A stretch of 64,000 bases of DNA, taken from the NCBI RefSeq assembly GCF_030124175.1, contig NZ_JASKMT010000030.1, positions 1 to 64,000 on the forward strand. Reading direction: 5' to 3'. The notes beneath the pieces are model-generated. The model had not been told where the DNA came from. It was given only the letters and a program-made list of their open reading frames with translations, and searched no databases. Shown here piece after piece: positions 32,931 through 41,525 of the stretch. Numbering within the stretch: position 1 is the first letter of the stretch; each line of letters opens with the position of its first letter. Both the position numbers and the translations under genes were made by a program. The DNA comes from Streptomyces sp. 549. Its GTDB lineage: Bacteria > Actinomycetota > Actinomycetes > Streptomycetales > Streptomycetaceae.

Positions 32931-33761
32931 ATGAAACTCCGCAGCACCAGCATCGCCGTCGCCACCGCGGTCACTCTCGGCCTGTCCCTCACCGCCTGCG
33001 GTGGGGACAGCGGAAGCGGTGACGGGGACGGCAACGACAAGGTCACCATCGGCATCAAGTTCGACCAGCCGGGCCTGGGCCTGAAGACGCCCGACGGCAA
33101 GTACGAGGGCTTCGACGTCGACGTCGCGACCTACGTGGCCAAGGAGCTCGGCTACGAGGAGGGCGACATCACCTGGAAGGAGGCGCCCAGCGCCGAGCGG
33201 GAGAACCTCATCGCTCGCGGGGACGTCGACTTCATCGCCGCCACCTACTCGATCAACGACGAGCGCAAGCAGAAGGTCTCCTTCGCCGGCCCGTACCTGC
33301 TCGCCCACCAGGACCTGCTGGTCCGCTCCGGTGAGAAGATCGGCAAGGTCGAGGACCTCAACGGCAAGAAGCTCTGCTCGGTCACCGGCTCGACCTCGGC
33401 GCAGAACGTGAAGAAGGACTTCGCGCCCAAGGCCCAGCTGCAGACGTACGGCGGCTACTCGGAGTGCCTGAGCGGCCTGGCCAATGGCCAGCTCGACGCG
33501 CTGACCACGGACGACTCCATCCTGGCCGGGTTCGCCGCGCAGAAGCAGTACCAGGGCAAGTTCGAGCTCGCCGGTCTCAGCCTGAGCGACGAGAACTACG
33601 GCATCGGCCTCAAGAAGGGCGACACCGAGCTCCAGGGCAAGATCAACGACGCGCTCAAGAAGATGGTCGACGACGGTTCCTGGGACAAGTTCGTCGAGGC
33701 CAACTTCGGCCCCGCGAACTACAAGAACGAGCCCGCGCCGGAGATCACCGAGAAGGGCTGA
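32931..33761 (+). CDS. gluB: Glutamate-binding lipoprotein of ABC transporter
   Basis: About 276 aa. A lipoprotein signal ends in the lipobox LTAC with the lipidated cysteine near residue 23, followed by a Gly/Ser/Asp linker. The rest is a family 3 solute-binding protein (FDQPGLGLKTPDGKYEGFDV; ERENLIARGDVDFIAATYSI; ENYGIGLKKGD). It is held on the outer face of the membrane and delivers substrate to GluC/GluD. A hairpin separates it from gluC. Confidence 0.94.
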   Translation: MKLRSTSIAVATAVTLGLSLTACGGDSGSGDGDGNDKVTIGIKFDQPGLGLKTPDGKYEGFDVDVATYVAKELGYEEGDITWKEAPSAERENLIARGDVDFIAATYSINDERKQKVSFAGPYLLAHQDLLVRSGEKIGKVEDLNGKKLCSVTGSTSAQNVKKDFAPKAQLQTYGGYSECLSGLANGQLDALTTDDSILAGFAAQKQYQGKFELAGLSLSDENYGIGLKKGDTELQGKINDALKKMVDDGSWDKFVEANFGPANYKNEPAPEITEKG

Positions 33762-33794
33762 GCGCGCTCGCTGACAGCGCCACAAAGGCCCGGT

Positions 33795-33822
33795 GGTGTG
33801 CCGCCCCTCGGGGCGGCACACC
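33795..33822 (+). promoter_or_regulatory. Intercistronic hairpin between gluB and gluC
   Basis: A 12-bp perfect stem (33795-33806 with 33811-33822) with a four-base turn and no T-run lies 34 bases after the gluB stop and 34 before the gluC start. It could stabilise the gluAB part of the message or partly terminate it, giving more binding protein than permease. Confidence 0.6.
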
Positions 33823-33855
33823 GCGTCATCCATCCAAACGGAAGCACGGAAGATC

Positions 33856-34524
33856 GTGTTCGACTTTCTTGAGCAATACGACTTGCTCGGGGCTTTCTGG
33901 GTGACGGTGAAACTCGCCGTCCTCTCGGGCATCGGTGCTCTGGTCTGGGGCACGGTGCTCGCCGGAATGCGGGTCAGCCCCGTTCCCCTGATGCGGGCCT
34001 TCGGTACCGCCTACGTGAACCTGGTGCGCAACACGCCGCTCACCATCATCATCCTCTTCACCTCGCTGGGCCTCTCCCAGACACTGGGCATCCACCTCGG
34101 GGCGGAGAACGACTTCGATACGAAGAACTTCCGGCTCGCCGTGCTCGGCCTCGGTGCCTACACCGCGGCGTTCGTCTGCGAGGCGCTGCGTTCCGGTATC
34201 AACACGGTGCCGCTCGGTCAGGCCGAGGCGGCCCGCGCGCTCGGACTCACCTTCTCCCAGGTGCTGTCCCACATCATCCTTCCGCAGGCGTTCCGCTCGG
34301 TGGTGGCCCCGCTGACCAACGTGCTGATCGCACTGATCAAGAACACCACGGTCGCGGCGGCGATCGGAGTGGCGGAGGCGGCACTGGTGATGAAGGAGAT
34401 GATCGAGAACGAGGCGCAACTGCTGCTCATCTCGATGGTCATCGCCGTCGGATTCATCATCCTGACCCTGCCCACCGGTCTCGTGTTCGGCCGGGTCAGC
34501 AAGCGTGTGGCGGTGAAGCGATGA
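33856..34524 (+). CDS. gluC: Glutamate ABC transporter permease
   Basis: About 222 aa, about five membrane helices. It carries the HisM/GlnP permease pattern: FWVTVKLAVLSGIGALVWG at the start, YVNLVRNTPLTIIILF, and the EAA loop (EALRSGINTVPLGQAEAARA, GLTFSQVLSHIILPQAFR). The GTG at 33856 follows a GGAAG. Its stop overlaps the gluD start as ATGA. Confidence 0.92.
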   Translation: MFDFLEQYDLLGAFWVTVKLAVLSGIGALVWGTVLAGMRVSPVPLMRAFGTAYVNLVRNTPLTIIILFTSLGLSQTLGIHLGAENDFDTKNFRLAVLGLGAYTAAFVCEALRSGINTVPLGQAEAARALGLTFSQVLSHIILPQAFRSVVAPLTNVLIALIKNTTVAAAIGVAEAALVMKEMIENEAQLLLISMVIAVGFIILTLPTGLVFGRVSKRVAVKR

Positions 34525-35432
34525 ACACGGTTCTCTACGACGCACCGGGCCCGAAGGCCAAGGCGCGCAACGTGCTGTACACAGTGGTCTTCCTCGTCGT
34601 GCTGGCCGCGGTCTGCTGGTGGGTGATCGACACCGTGGCGGCTGCGGGCCAGCTCGAATGGGAGAAGTGGAGTCCGTTCTTCACCGACTCCCGCTCGTGG
34701 ACCACCTATCTGCTCCCCGCACTGGGCAACACCCTCAAGGCCGCCTTCCTGTCGGTGGTCATCGCACTGCCGCTGGGCGCGGTGCTCGGTATCGCCCGGC
34801 TCTCCGACCACCGCTGGGTGCGGGGCGTCGCCACCACCATCGTGGAGTTCTTCCGCGCGATCCCGGTGCTGGTGCTGATGCTGTTCGCCAACGAGCTGTA
34901 CGCGCAGTTCACCGACGTGAGCCCGGAGGTGCGCCCGCTGTACGCGGTCGTCACCGGCCTCGTCCTGTACAACTCCTCGGTGCTCGCCGAGGTCGTGCGG
35001 GCCGGCATTCTCTCGCTGCCGCGCGGGCAGACCGAGGCGGCGAAGGCGATCGGTCTGCGCAAGGGCCAGACGATGAGCACCGTGCTGCTGCCGCAGGCGG
35101 TCACGGTGATGCTGCCGACCATCGTTAGCCAGTTGGTGGTCATCGTGAAGGACACCGCACTCGGCGGCGCCCTGCTCGGCTTCCCCGAACTGCTCAACTC
35201 CGTCCGGCAGCTCAACGCGAACTACGCCAACACCATCGCCAGCTTCGTCGTGGTCGCGGTGATCTTCATCCTGCTGAACTTCCTGCTCACCAGCTTCGCC
35301 GGCTGGCTGGAACAGCGGATGCGCCGGGCCAAGCGCAGCACCGGCGCCACGCTGACCCGCGACGATCTCGAACAACTGGAGCAACCCGGGCCCAAGCCGA
35401 TCTCGGACATGGACACCGGGAGAGGCATGTGA
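34521..35432 (+). CDS. gluD: Glutamate ABC transporter permease
   Basis: About 303 aa. An N-terminal helix and a periplasmic stretch precede the permease core (YLLPALGNTLKAAFLSVV; VEFFRAIPVLVLMLF; EAA loop GILSLPRGQTEAAKAIGLRK). The C-terminus is a charged cytoplasmic tail of about 40 residues (RAKRSTGATLTRDDLEQLEQ). It pairs with GluC to form the channel and is translationally coupled to it. Confidence 0.92.
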   Translation: MNTVLYDAPGPKAKARNVLYTVVFLVVLAAVCWWVIDTVAAAGQLEWEKWSPFFTDSRSWTTYLLPALGNTLKAAFLSVVIALPLGAVLGIARLSDHRWVRGVATTIVEFFRAIPVLVLMLFANELYAQFTDVSPEVRPLYAVVTGLVLYNSSVLAEVVRAGILSLPRGQTEAAKAIGLRKGQTMSTVLLPQAVTVMLPTIVSQLVVIVKDTALGGALLGFPELLNSVRQLNANYANTIASFVVVAVIFILLNFLLTSFAGWLEQRMRRAKRSTGATLTRDDLEQLEQPGPKPISDMDTGRGM

Positions 35433-35467
35433 CCTGACCGCGCCGCGGCACCTCACGCCACGGCCCG

Positions 35468-35511
35468 CCACTGCCCGTTCCGCCGTCACTTGACGGTTGA
35501 ACGGGCAGTGG
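35468..35511 (+). terminator. Large inverted repeat after gluD
   Basis: A 13-bp perfect outer stem (35468-35480 with 35499-35511) and a 6-bp inner stem (35483-35488 with 35491-35496) are split by a two-base mismatch. There is no T-run. Its place 35 bases after gluD suits a terminator, but TTGACG at 35490 with TTGCAT 17 bases later could also form a promoter for the next gene, so it may be an operator. Confidence 0.6.
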
Positions 35512-35633
35512 GTTGCATGACCTACTGTGATCACGCACCACACCGGCCCTCCGGCGTCAACTCCCCCTGTCTGCACGGCACCACCCGGCCGCCTGGCCGG
35601 CTCGCACCGCGGGGTCCCCGGAGGCGTCGTGCC

Positions 35634-37196
35634 GTGGACCCGGTGATCGTGGTCGGGGCCGGGCCGGTGGGGCTGGCGCTGGCGCTGGCACTGGCCCGCC
35701 ACGAGGTTCCCTCGATCGTCCTGGAGACGGAGGACGGCGAGGTCACCCCCCGTCCCGCGCGCAGCTGCGTGCTGCGGCCCGACACCGCCGCCCTGGTGCG
35801 GCGCCTGTCAGGTGAGCGCCCGCCGGAGGGCGCCCGATGGCGGGTGTGGCGCACCATGCGCCGCCGGCAGACCGTGCACCAGGAGGACTTCGCCGCTCCC
35901 GACGCGCCCACGCACCTCTACCAGCACGCCCTGGCCGGGGCGTTGCGGGACGCCGTGCGCGGCGAGGACCTGGTGCACATGGCGACCGGCAGCCGCCTCA
36001 CCGAGCTGGAGCAGCACGCCGAGGGCGTCACCGCCCGCACCCGGGGGGTGCGTTCAACCGGCTGGAGCGGCAGCTACCTGGTGGGATGCGACGGCGCCCG
36101 GTCCACCGTGCGCAAGCTCATGGAGGTGCGCTTCCCCGGCCGCACCGCCGTCGAACGGCACGCCGTCGCCGCGCTGCGCACCCGGCTGCCGTGGCCCAAC
36201 GAGGGCTTACTGCACCGCGACCCACCCGAGCAGCGCGGGGAGATCTGCGCCCGCGCCCTGCCGGACGGGGTGTGGAGGTTCGACTGGCTGCTGCCGCCGC
36301 GCGGCGAGGTCGTCACCCCCGACCTGCTGATGCGCCACGTCACCACCACGCTCACCGCGTGGACGGGCGAGCAGGAGCCGGCGTACGAGCTGCTCGACAC
36401 CGGCGTGCACACCGTGCACCAGCGGCTGGCCCGGCGCTGGCGCACCGGCCGGGTCTTCCTCGCCGGTGACGCCGCCCACCTGCTGGGGGCGCTGGGCACG
36501 CAGTCCGTCGACGAGGGCCTGCGCGACGTCGACAACCTGGCGTGGAAGCTGGCCGTGGCCTGGCACCACGGCGCCTGTGACACGCTGCTCGACGCCTACG
36601 AGGCGGAGCGGCGCGGCGCGGTCGTGAGCCGGCTGCGGGCCCTGGACCAGGCGCTGCCCCTGGTACGCGGCGGCAAGGGGCTGCGCGGGCTGCTGCCGGG
36701 CGGCACCCGCGGCCCGCTCGCACTGCTCACCGACGGCCATCTGGGCCTGGGCTCCATAGGCGGCCCGGCCGGATACGGCGGGTCACCGCTCGCCCCCGGC
36801 CAGGCCGGCACCGTCGCCGTCGGCACCGCTCCGGGGGACCTGGCGGAGGACGTGCCGGTGACCTCGCTGGAGGGCGAGTGCCTGCCGCTGTGGCAGTGCC
36901 TCGGCCGGGACCTGCTGGTGGTGCTGGTCGCGCCCGGTACCGGGGTGTGGGACAGCCGCCACTGGCTGCACGCCGGAGTCATGCCGGAACTCGCCGCGGC
37001 CGTCAGGGTGCTGCCGTTTCCCGCCGAACTGCTCGTCGCCGAGAACTACCCCGGTGCGGCGGCGCACACGGTGCTGGTCGTCCGGCCCGACGGCCACCTC
37101 TCCGCGGCGCTTGCCGGGGTCCGTCCGGACCTGCTGCGGACCTGCGCGGAGACGCTGCTGGGCGAGGGCCCGCGCGAGGAGGCACTGCGCACCTGA
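35634..37196 (+). CDS. FAD-dependent aromatic monooxygenase (PHBH/UbiH type)
   Basis: About 520 aa. The FAD Rossmann motif opens the protein (VIVVGAGPVGLALALALARH). The conserved DG motif (YLVGCDGARSTVRKLM) and the GD motif (GRVFLAGDAAHLLGALGTQS) follow. The C-terminal 130 residues form a thioredoxin-like domain as in polyketide hydroxylases. It uses NAD(P)H and oxygen to hydroxylate an aromatic ring; the substrate is unknown, and no biosynthetic cluster is around it. Codon 192 (36207-36209) is TTA, read only by the bldA tRNA in Streptomyces. The GTG at 35634 has GGAGG nine bases upstream. Confidence 0.88.
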   Translation: MDPVIVVGAGPVGLALALALARHEVPSIVLETEDGEVTPRPARSCVLRPDTAALVRRLSGERPPEGARWRVWRTMRRRQTVHQEDFAAPDAPTHLYQHALAGALRDAVRGEDLVHMATGSRLTELEQHAEGVTARTRGVRSTGWSGSYLVGCDGARSTVRKLMEVRFPGRTAVERHAVAALRTRLPWPNEGLLHRDPPEQRGEICARALPDGVWRFDWLLPPRGEVVTPDLLMRHVTTTLTAWTGEQEPAYELLDTGVHTVHQRLARRWRTGRVFLAGDAAHLLGALGTQSVDEGLRDVDNLAWKLAVAWHHGACDTLLDAYEAERRGAVVSRLRALDQALPLVRGGKGLRGLLPGGTRGPLALLTDGHLGLGSIGGPAGYGGSPLAPGQAGTVAVGTAPGDLAEDVPVTSLEGECLPLWQCLGRDLLVVLVAPGTGVWDSRHWLHAGVMPELAAAVRVLPFPAELLVAENYPGAAAHTVLVVRPDGHLSAALAGVRPDLLRTCAETLLGEGPREEALRT

Positions 37197-37248
37197 CCGG
37201 TGACCTCCCCGTCCGCTGCCCGGCCCGCGGCACCGCGCGGGCAGCGGG

Positions 37249-38247
37249 TCAGGGCTTGACCGCCCGGTAGTAGCGGCGGGCCCCCTCGTGCAGCGGCAGC
37301 GGGTCGGTGTAGATCGCGGTGCGCAGGTCCACCTTCTGCGCTGCGTGCACCTCGCGGCCGATGTGGTCGCGGCTGCTGATCAGCGACCGGGTCAGGCCCT
37401 CGGTGAGCGCGGCGCCGGTGTCCTCGGTGGTGACCAGCAGGTTCGCCACGGCGACGGTCTTCACGCCCTCGCCGTGCTGCACGGACGGGTAGGCGTCGCC
37501 CGGGATGACCGCGGCACGGTAGTGCCGGGCCTGCGGGTCGGCGGTGTGCAGGGCGGGCACCAGGTCGCCCAGCTCCACCAGCCGGATCTCAGCCCGCGCG
37601 GCGAGGTCCTGCACGGCGGCCGTCGGCAGCCCGCCGGTCCAGAAGAACGCGTCGAGCCGGCCGCGCTCCAGCAGTTCGGGCATCCGGTCGATGCCCTCCT
37701 GCACGGCGGTGACGTCCTTCGCCGGGTCCAGCCCGGCCGCGCGCAGCAGGCGTTCCGCGACCGGTCGCACGCCCGACCGCTGCGGTCCCACCCCGACCCG
37801 CAGCCCGCGCAGGTCCCCGGCCTCCTGGACGGGCGAGTCGGCCGGTACCACCAGCTGCACGTAGTCGTCGTACAACCGGGCGCAGGCCCGCAGCCGGTCG
37901 GCGTCCTGACCGCCCTTGGCCAGGTAGGAGGCGACCGCGTCGGCCTGGGCGATGGTGAAGTCGGCCTTGCCGGACACCAGGCGCTCGATGTTCTGGACCG
38001 AGCCCTCGCTGCGCTGCAACTCCATCTCGACGTCCGGCAGGTCCCGCCGCAGCCGTTCCTGGATGAGCGCGCCGTACCGCTCGTACACGCCGCTGGCCGA
38101 GCCGGTGGCGAAGGCCACCCGCCCGCTGGGCGGCGTGCCGCCGGGCGGCAGCAGCCACCACAGCAGCAGCGCCAGCGCCACGGCTGCGGCTGCGGCGGCG
38201 GTGAGTCCCGCGCGGCCGGCCGGGCGGGTGATGCGGATCGGGGCCAT
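37249..38247 (-). CDS. TAXI-family TRAP transporter solute-binding protein
   Basis: About 332 aa. An N-terminal membrane anchor (LTAAAAAAVALALLLWWLLP) precedes a TAXI domain: RVAFATGSASGVYERYGALI, VQNIERLVSGKADFTIAQAD, LRGLRVGVGPQRSGVRPVAE. TAXI receptors normally work with DctM/DctQ-like permeases, none of which is encoded nearby. Similar orphan proteins occur beside miaB in streptomycetes. The substrate is unknown; glutamate and dicarboxylates are common in the family. It is divergent from miaB. Confidence 0.85.
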   Translation of the reverse strand: MAPIRITRPAGRAGLTAAAAAAVALALLLWWLLPPGGTPPSGRVAFATGSASGVYERYGALIQERLRRDLPDVEMELQRSEGSVQNIERLVSGKADFTIAQADAVASYLAKGGQDADRLRACARLYDDYVQLVVPADSPVQEAGDLRGLRVGVGPQRSGVRPVAERLLRAAGLDPAKDVTAVQEGIDRMPELLERGRLDAFFWTGGLPTAAVQDLAARAEIRLVELGDLVPALHTADPQARHYRAAVIPGDAYPSVQHGEGVKTVAVANLLVTTEDTGAALTEGLTRSLISSRDHIGREVHAAQKVDLRTAIYTDPLPLHEGARRYYRAVKP

Positions 38248-38325
38248 GACGCGGATCCTGCCATCCGCGACGGGGGAAGGGGAGGGGCGGACCTGCCGGG
38301 GGAGCGCGTAGGCTTGTCCACTGAC

Positions 38326-39819
38326 ATGACTGCGAAGACATATGAGCTGCGCACCTTCGGCTGCCAGATGAACGTCCACGACTCCGAGCGGATGGCCGGT
38401 CTGCTGGAGCAGGCCGGTTACGTGCGCGCCCCCGAGGAGGCCGACGGCGCCGACGTCGTCGTCTTCAACACCTGCGCGGTGCGGGAGAACGCCGACAACC
38501 GGCTCTACGGCAACCTCGGCCAGCTCGCGCCGAAGAAGGCCGCCCGCCCCGGCATGCAGATCGCCGTCGGCGGCTGCCTCGCGCAGAAGGACCGCGACAC
38601 CATCGTGCGCCGGGCGCCGTGGGTGGACGTGGTCTTCGGCACGCACAACGTCGGCAAGCTGCCCGTCCTCCTGGAGCGCGCCCGCGTCCAGGAGGAGGCG
38701 CAGGTCGAGATCGCCGAGTCGCTGGAGGCGTTCCCGTCCACGCTTCCCACCCGGCGGGAGAGCGCCTACGCCGCGTGGGTGTCGGTGTCGGTGGGCTGCA
38801 ACAACACGTGCACCTTCTGCATCGTGCCCGCGCTGCGCGGCAAGGAGAAGGACCGCCGGCCCGGCGACGTGCTCGCCGAGGTGGAGGCGCTCGTCGAGGA
38901 GGGCGTCACCGAGGTGACGCTGCTGGGCCAGAACGTCAACGCCTACGGCAGCGACATGGGCGACCCGCAGGCGTTCGGCAAGCTGCTGCGGGCGTGCGGT
39001 CGGATCGACGGTCTGGAGCGGGTCCGCTTCACCTCGCCGCACCCGCGCGACTTCACCGACGACGTGATCGCGGCGATGGCCGAGACCCCGAACGTGATGC
39101 CGCAGCTCCACATGCCGCTCCAGTCGGGCTCCTCGCGGCTGCTGAAGGCGATGCGCCGCTCCTACCGGCAGGAGCGGTTCCTGTCCATCATCGAGAAGGT
39201 CCGGGCGGCGATGCCCGACGCGGCCATCTCCACGGACATCATCGTCGGCTTCCCCGGGGAGACCGAGGAGGACTTCGCGGAGACCCTGCACGTGGTCCGT
39301 GAGGCCCGCTTCGCCCAGGCCTTCACCTTCCAGTACTCCAAGCGGCCCGGGACGCCCGCCGCGGAGATGGACGACCAGATCCCCAAGGCCGTCGTCCAGG
39401 AGCGCTACGAGCGGCTGGTCGCCCTCCAGGAGGAGATCTCCTGGGAGGAGAACAAGAAGCAGGTCGGCCGGACGCTGGAGCTGATGGTCGCCGAGGGCGA
39501 GGGACGCAAGGACGGTGCCACGCGCCGCCTGTCCGGCCGTGCGCCCGACAGCCGGCTGGTGCACTTCACCCGGCCCGAGGAGCCGGTGCGTCCCGGCGAC
39601 ATGGTGACGGTCGAGGTCACCTACGCCGCGCCGCACCACCTGCTGGCCGAGGGGGCGCCGCTGTCCGTGCGCCGCACGCGGGCCGGCGACGCCTGGGAGG
39701 CCCGCACCGCCGCCCCGGCCGCGTCCGGCGAGCCCGGCGCGGGAGTACTGCTCGGACTGCCGAAGATCGGCGTGCCCGAGCCGCTGCCGCCGGCGGCCGG
39801 CGGCTGCAACGCCTGCTGA
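38326..39819 (+). CDS. miaB: tRNA-2-methylthio-N6-dimethylallyladenosine synthase MiaB
   Basis: About 497 aa. The UPF0004 domain starts TYELRTFGCQMNVHDSERMA, with further cysteines in FNTCAVRENADN and VGGCLAQKD. The radical SAM cluster is C158, C162 and C165 (CNNTCTFC). A TRAM domain follows at about 385-450. The protein ends in a Gly/Pro/Ala-rich tail with a Cys pair (GGCNAC). It methylthiolates i6A37 made by MiaA, encoded about 5 kb downstream. The neighbours fit the usual miaB-miaA-dapF order. Confidence 0.95.
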   Translation: MTAKTYELRTFGCQMNVHDSERMAGLLEQAGYVRAPEEADGADVVVFNTCAVRENADNRLYGNLGQLAPKKAARPGMQIAVGGCLAQKDRDTIVRRAPWVDVVFGTHNVGKLPVLLERARVQEEAQVEIAESLEAFPSTLPTRRESAYAAWVSVSVGCNNTCTFCIVPALRGKEKDRRPGDVLAEVEALVEEGVTEVTLLGQNVNAYGSDMGDPQAFGKLLRACGRIDGLERVRFTSPHPRDFTDDVIAAMAETPNVMPQLHMPLQSGSSRLLKAMRRSYRQERFLSIIEKVRAAMPDAAISTDIIVGFPGETEEDFAETLHVVREARFAQAFTFQYSKRPGTPAAEMDDQIPKAVVQERYERLVALQEEISWEENKKQVGRTLELMVAEGEGRKDGATRRLSGRAPDSRLVHFTRPEEPVRPGDMVTVEVTYAAPHHLLAEGAPLSVRRTRAGDAWEARTAAPAASGEPGAGVLLGLPKIGVPEPLPPAAGGCNAC

Positions 39820-39906
39820 CGACCCGGACCCCCGTCAGTGCGGCTCGCCCGCCGGGCGGCCCGTCCCTGCGCGGGGGAGCGGCGGGGCACCCCGTAGGCT
39901 GCGGTC

Positions 39907-40614
39907 ATGCTTGTCGCCGCCGCGGTCTGCCCGTGCCCCCCGCTCCTGCTTCCCGACCTCGCGGGCGGTGCCGCCCACGAACTGGACGCCGTCCGTGCCT
40001 CCTGCTTCGACGCGGTGGGGGTGCTCGCCGCGGCCCGTCCCGACCGCCTGGTGGTCCTCGGCCCCGCCGACCGGGACGACAGGGGCGTCTTCCCCGGGGG
40101 CAGCCGCGGCTCGTTCGCGGGCTTCGGACTGGACCTGGAGGTGGCCCTGGGCACCGGGCCGGGAGGCGAGCGGGCGCTGCCGGCGTCCCTCTCCGTCGCT
40201 GCCTGGCTGCTGGACCGCACCCACTGGGGCAGCGCCCCCGTGGAGGGGCTGGGCGTCGGCACCGGGCTGCCCCCGGAGCGCTGCGCGGAGGCCGGACGTG
40301 AACTCGCCGGTGAGGGCGAGCGAATGGCGCTGCTGGTCATGGGTGACGGCAGCGCCCGCCGCTCGGAGAAGGCGCCCGGCCACTTCGACGAGCAGGCCGG
40401 CGTCTTCGACGCCGACGTGGCCCACGCGCTCGGCACTGCGGACACCGCCGCGCTGGCCGCGCTGGACGTGTCGCTCGCCGAGAACCTGATGGTGTCCGGG
40501 CGTGCCTGCTGGCAGGTACTGGCCGGTGCCGGGGAGCGCGCCGGGCTGCGGGGGCGCCTGCTGCACAACAGCGCGCCCTACGGCGTCGGCTACCTGGTCG
40601 CCAGCTGGTCCTGA
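39907..40614 (+). CDS. Class III extradiol dioxygenase-like protein
   Basis: About 235 aa. The start LVAAAVCPCPPLLLPDLAGG and the strand RPDRLVVLGPADRDDRGVFP follow the LigB/MEMO fold, but the metal-ligand histidines of true extradiol dioxygenases are largely absent. A conserved core (LVMGDGSARRSEKAPGHFDE) is typical of the actinobacterial gene between miaB and miaA. It is probably not a ring-cleaving enzyme; its role is unknown. Confidence 0.78.
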   Translation: MLVAAAVCPCPPLLLPDLAGGAAHELDAVRASCFDAVGVLAAARPDRLVVLGPADRDDRGVFPGGSRGSFAGFGLDLEVALGTGPGGERALPASLSVAAWLLDRTHWGSAPVEGLGVGTGLPPERCAEAGRELAGEGERMALLVMGDGSARRSEKAPGHFDEQAGVFDADVAHALGTADTAALAALDVSLAENLMVSGRACWQVLAGAGERAGLRGRLLHNSAPYGVGYLVASWS

Positions 40615-40692
40615 CCGCCCTGCCCGCCGCGGCCCCGGTGCGGCGGGCGGCGGCGGGCTCCGTCGGGGCCGTGACGGCCCGGCTCGGCCGGT

Positions 40693-41016
40693 CTACTTCT
40701 GCGTGCCGGAGGGCCCGCCGTCCTCGTGACGGCTGCCTTCGGGCGTGCCGCTGTCGGGCGTGCGCTCGGCGGCTGCGCCCCCGTCACCCCTGGTGCTCTC
40801 ATCACCCTTGGCACCCCCCTTGGTGCCGCTGGCGCCCTTGGGGTCGTCGGCCAGCTTCTCCACGGCCTCCTTGGCCTTCTCGCTGCCCGTCCTGATGTGG
40901 TCGCGGTACTTGCCGCCGGTCTTGCTGTCGGCCATCGCCGCCGCCCTGTCCACGGCCTGGCCGACCTTGTCGTCGTGCTTGGCCAGCAGGTCCTTGGCCT
41001 TCTTCAGAAAACTCAT
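40693..41016 (-). CDS. Small Lys-rich antitoxin-like protein (MT0933/Rv0909 type)
   Basis: 107 aa. The first 60 residues (MSFLKKAKDLLAKHDDKVGQ; DSKTGGKYRDHIRTGSEKAK) match the MT0933-like antitoxin family, a small helical type found in multiple copies in actinobacteria. The tail is Gly/Ser/Asp-rich and disordered. No recognisable toxin gene is adjacent, so a toxin-antitoxin role is only by family name. GGAAGG lies about nine bases before the ATG. Confidence 0.75.
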   Translation of the reverse strand: MSFLKKAKDLLAKHDDKVGQAVDRAAAMADSKTGGKYRDHIRTGSEKAKEAVEKLADDPKGASGTKGGAKGDESTRGDGGAAAERTPDSGTPEGSRHEDGGPSGTQK

Positions 41017-41043
41017 CGCGCCACCTTCCGTAGTCCCCGGGTG

Positions 41044-41316
41044 CTAGGTGCGGGCGCCTTCGCCGGGCTCGCTGTCGGCGGCTTCGGCCGCCGACTGCTG
41101 CCGGGGGATGCCGGCACCATCCGACGCGGCCCCACCGGGCGAGGAGGCGTCACCGTCCGCCAGGATCGTATCGGCAGCGGCCGGCGTGTCACCCGCCGGA
41201 GCGGGCTGTGCGGCGGCCTCCGCGTCCCCGTCGGTATCCGCTGCCGGCTCCACCGCCGCCGGGCCGCCCTGTGCGGGGCGTGACGTCCTGCCGCGCCACC
41301 AGGAGAGAACACCCAT
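41044..41316 (-). CDS. Small acidic hypothetical protein
   Basis: 90 aa. The start MGVLSWWRGRTSRPAQG is basic and aromatic. The rest is Ala/Asp/Glu/Gly-rich and probably disordered. The end GIPRQQSAAEAADSEPGEG looks conserved. GGAGAAGG stands just before the ATG. It ends 27 bases upstream of the antitoxin-like gene, so the two may share a transcript. The function is unknown. Confidence 0.65.
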   Translation of the reverse strand: MGVLSWWRGRTSRPAQGGPAAVEPAADTDGDAEAAAQPAPAGDTPAAADTILADGDASSPGGAASDGAGIPRQQSAAEAADSEPGEGART

Positions 41317-41401
41317 GCCTTCTCCAACCTTTCGTGTGTCCGGTGTGAGCGGTGGCACGTCCGCGCCGCTCGGCGCCTCCGTGCGCCCGCTGCACCGGAA
41401 G

Positions 41402-41432
41402 ATCTTGTTCCGCGGTACTCCGCGGCTTTCAA
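41402..41432 (-). promoter_or_regulatory. Promoter with embedded palindrome upstream of the small acidic gene
   Basis: On the minus strand TTGAAA (41427-41432) and CAAGAT (41402-41407) lie 19 bases apart. Between them sits the inverted repeat CCGCGG-AGTA-CCGCGG (41410-41425). A protein bound there would block the promoter. The rest of the 209-bp gap shows nothing. Confidence 0.45.
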
Positions 41433-41525
41433 GAAGGGGGAACGAGGATGGACGGGGCGCGTCACGTCGCTCGTTCGGGCAGTGGCCGCGGAACGGGCGC
41501 CGGGCGACGGGCGGGCCGTGGCCGC

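Noticed and set aside
37249..39639. A 796-codon minus-strand frame across miaB and the TAXI gene
   Set aside because: Only its last 332 codons are a gene (TAXI receptor). The part over miaB is an antisense shadow.
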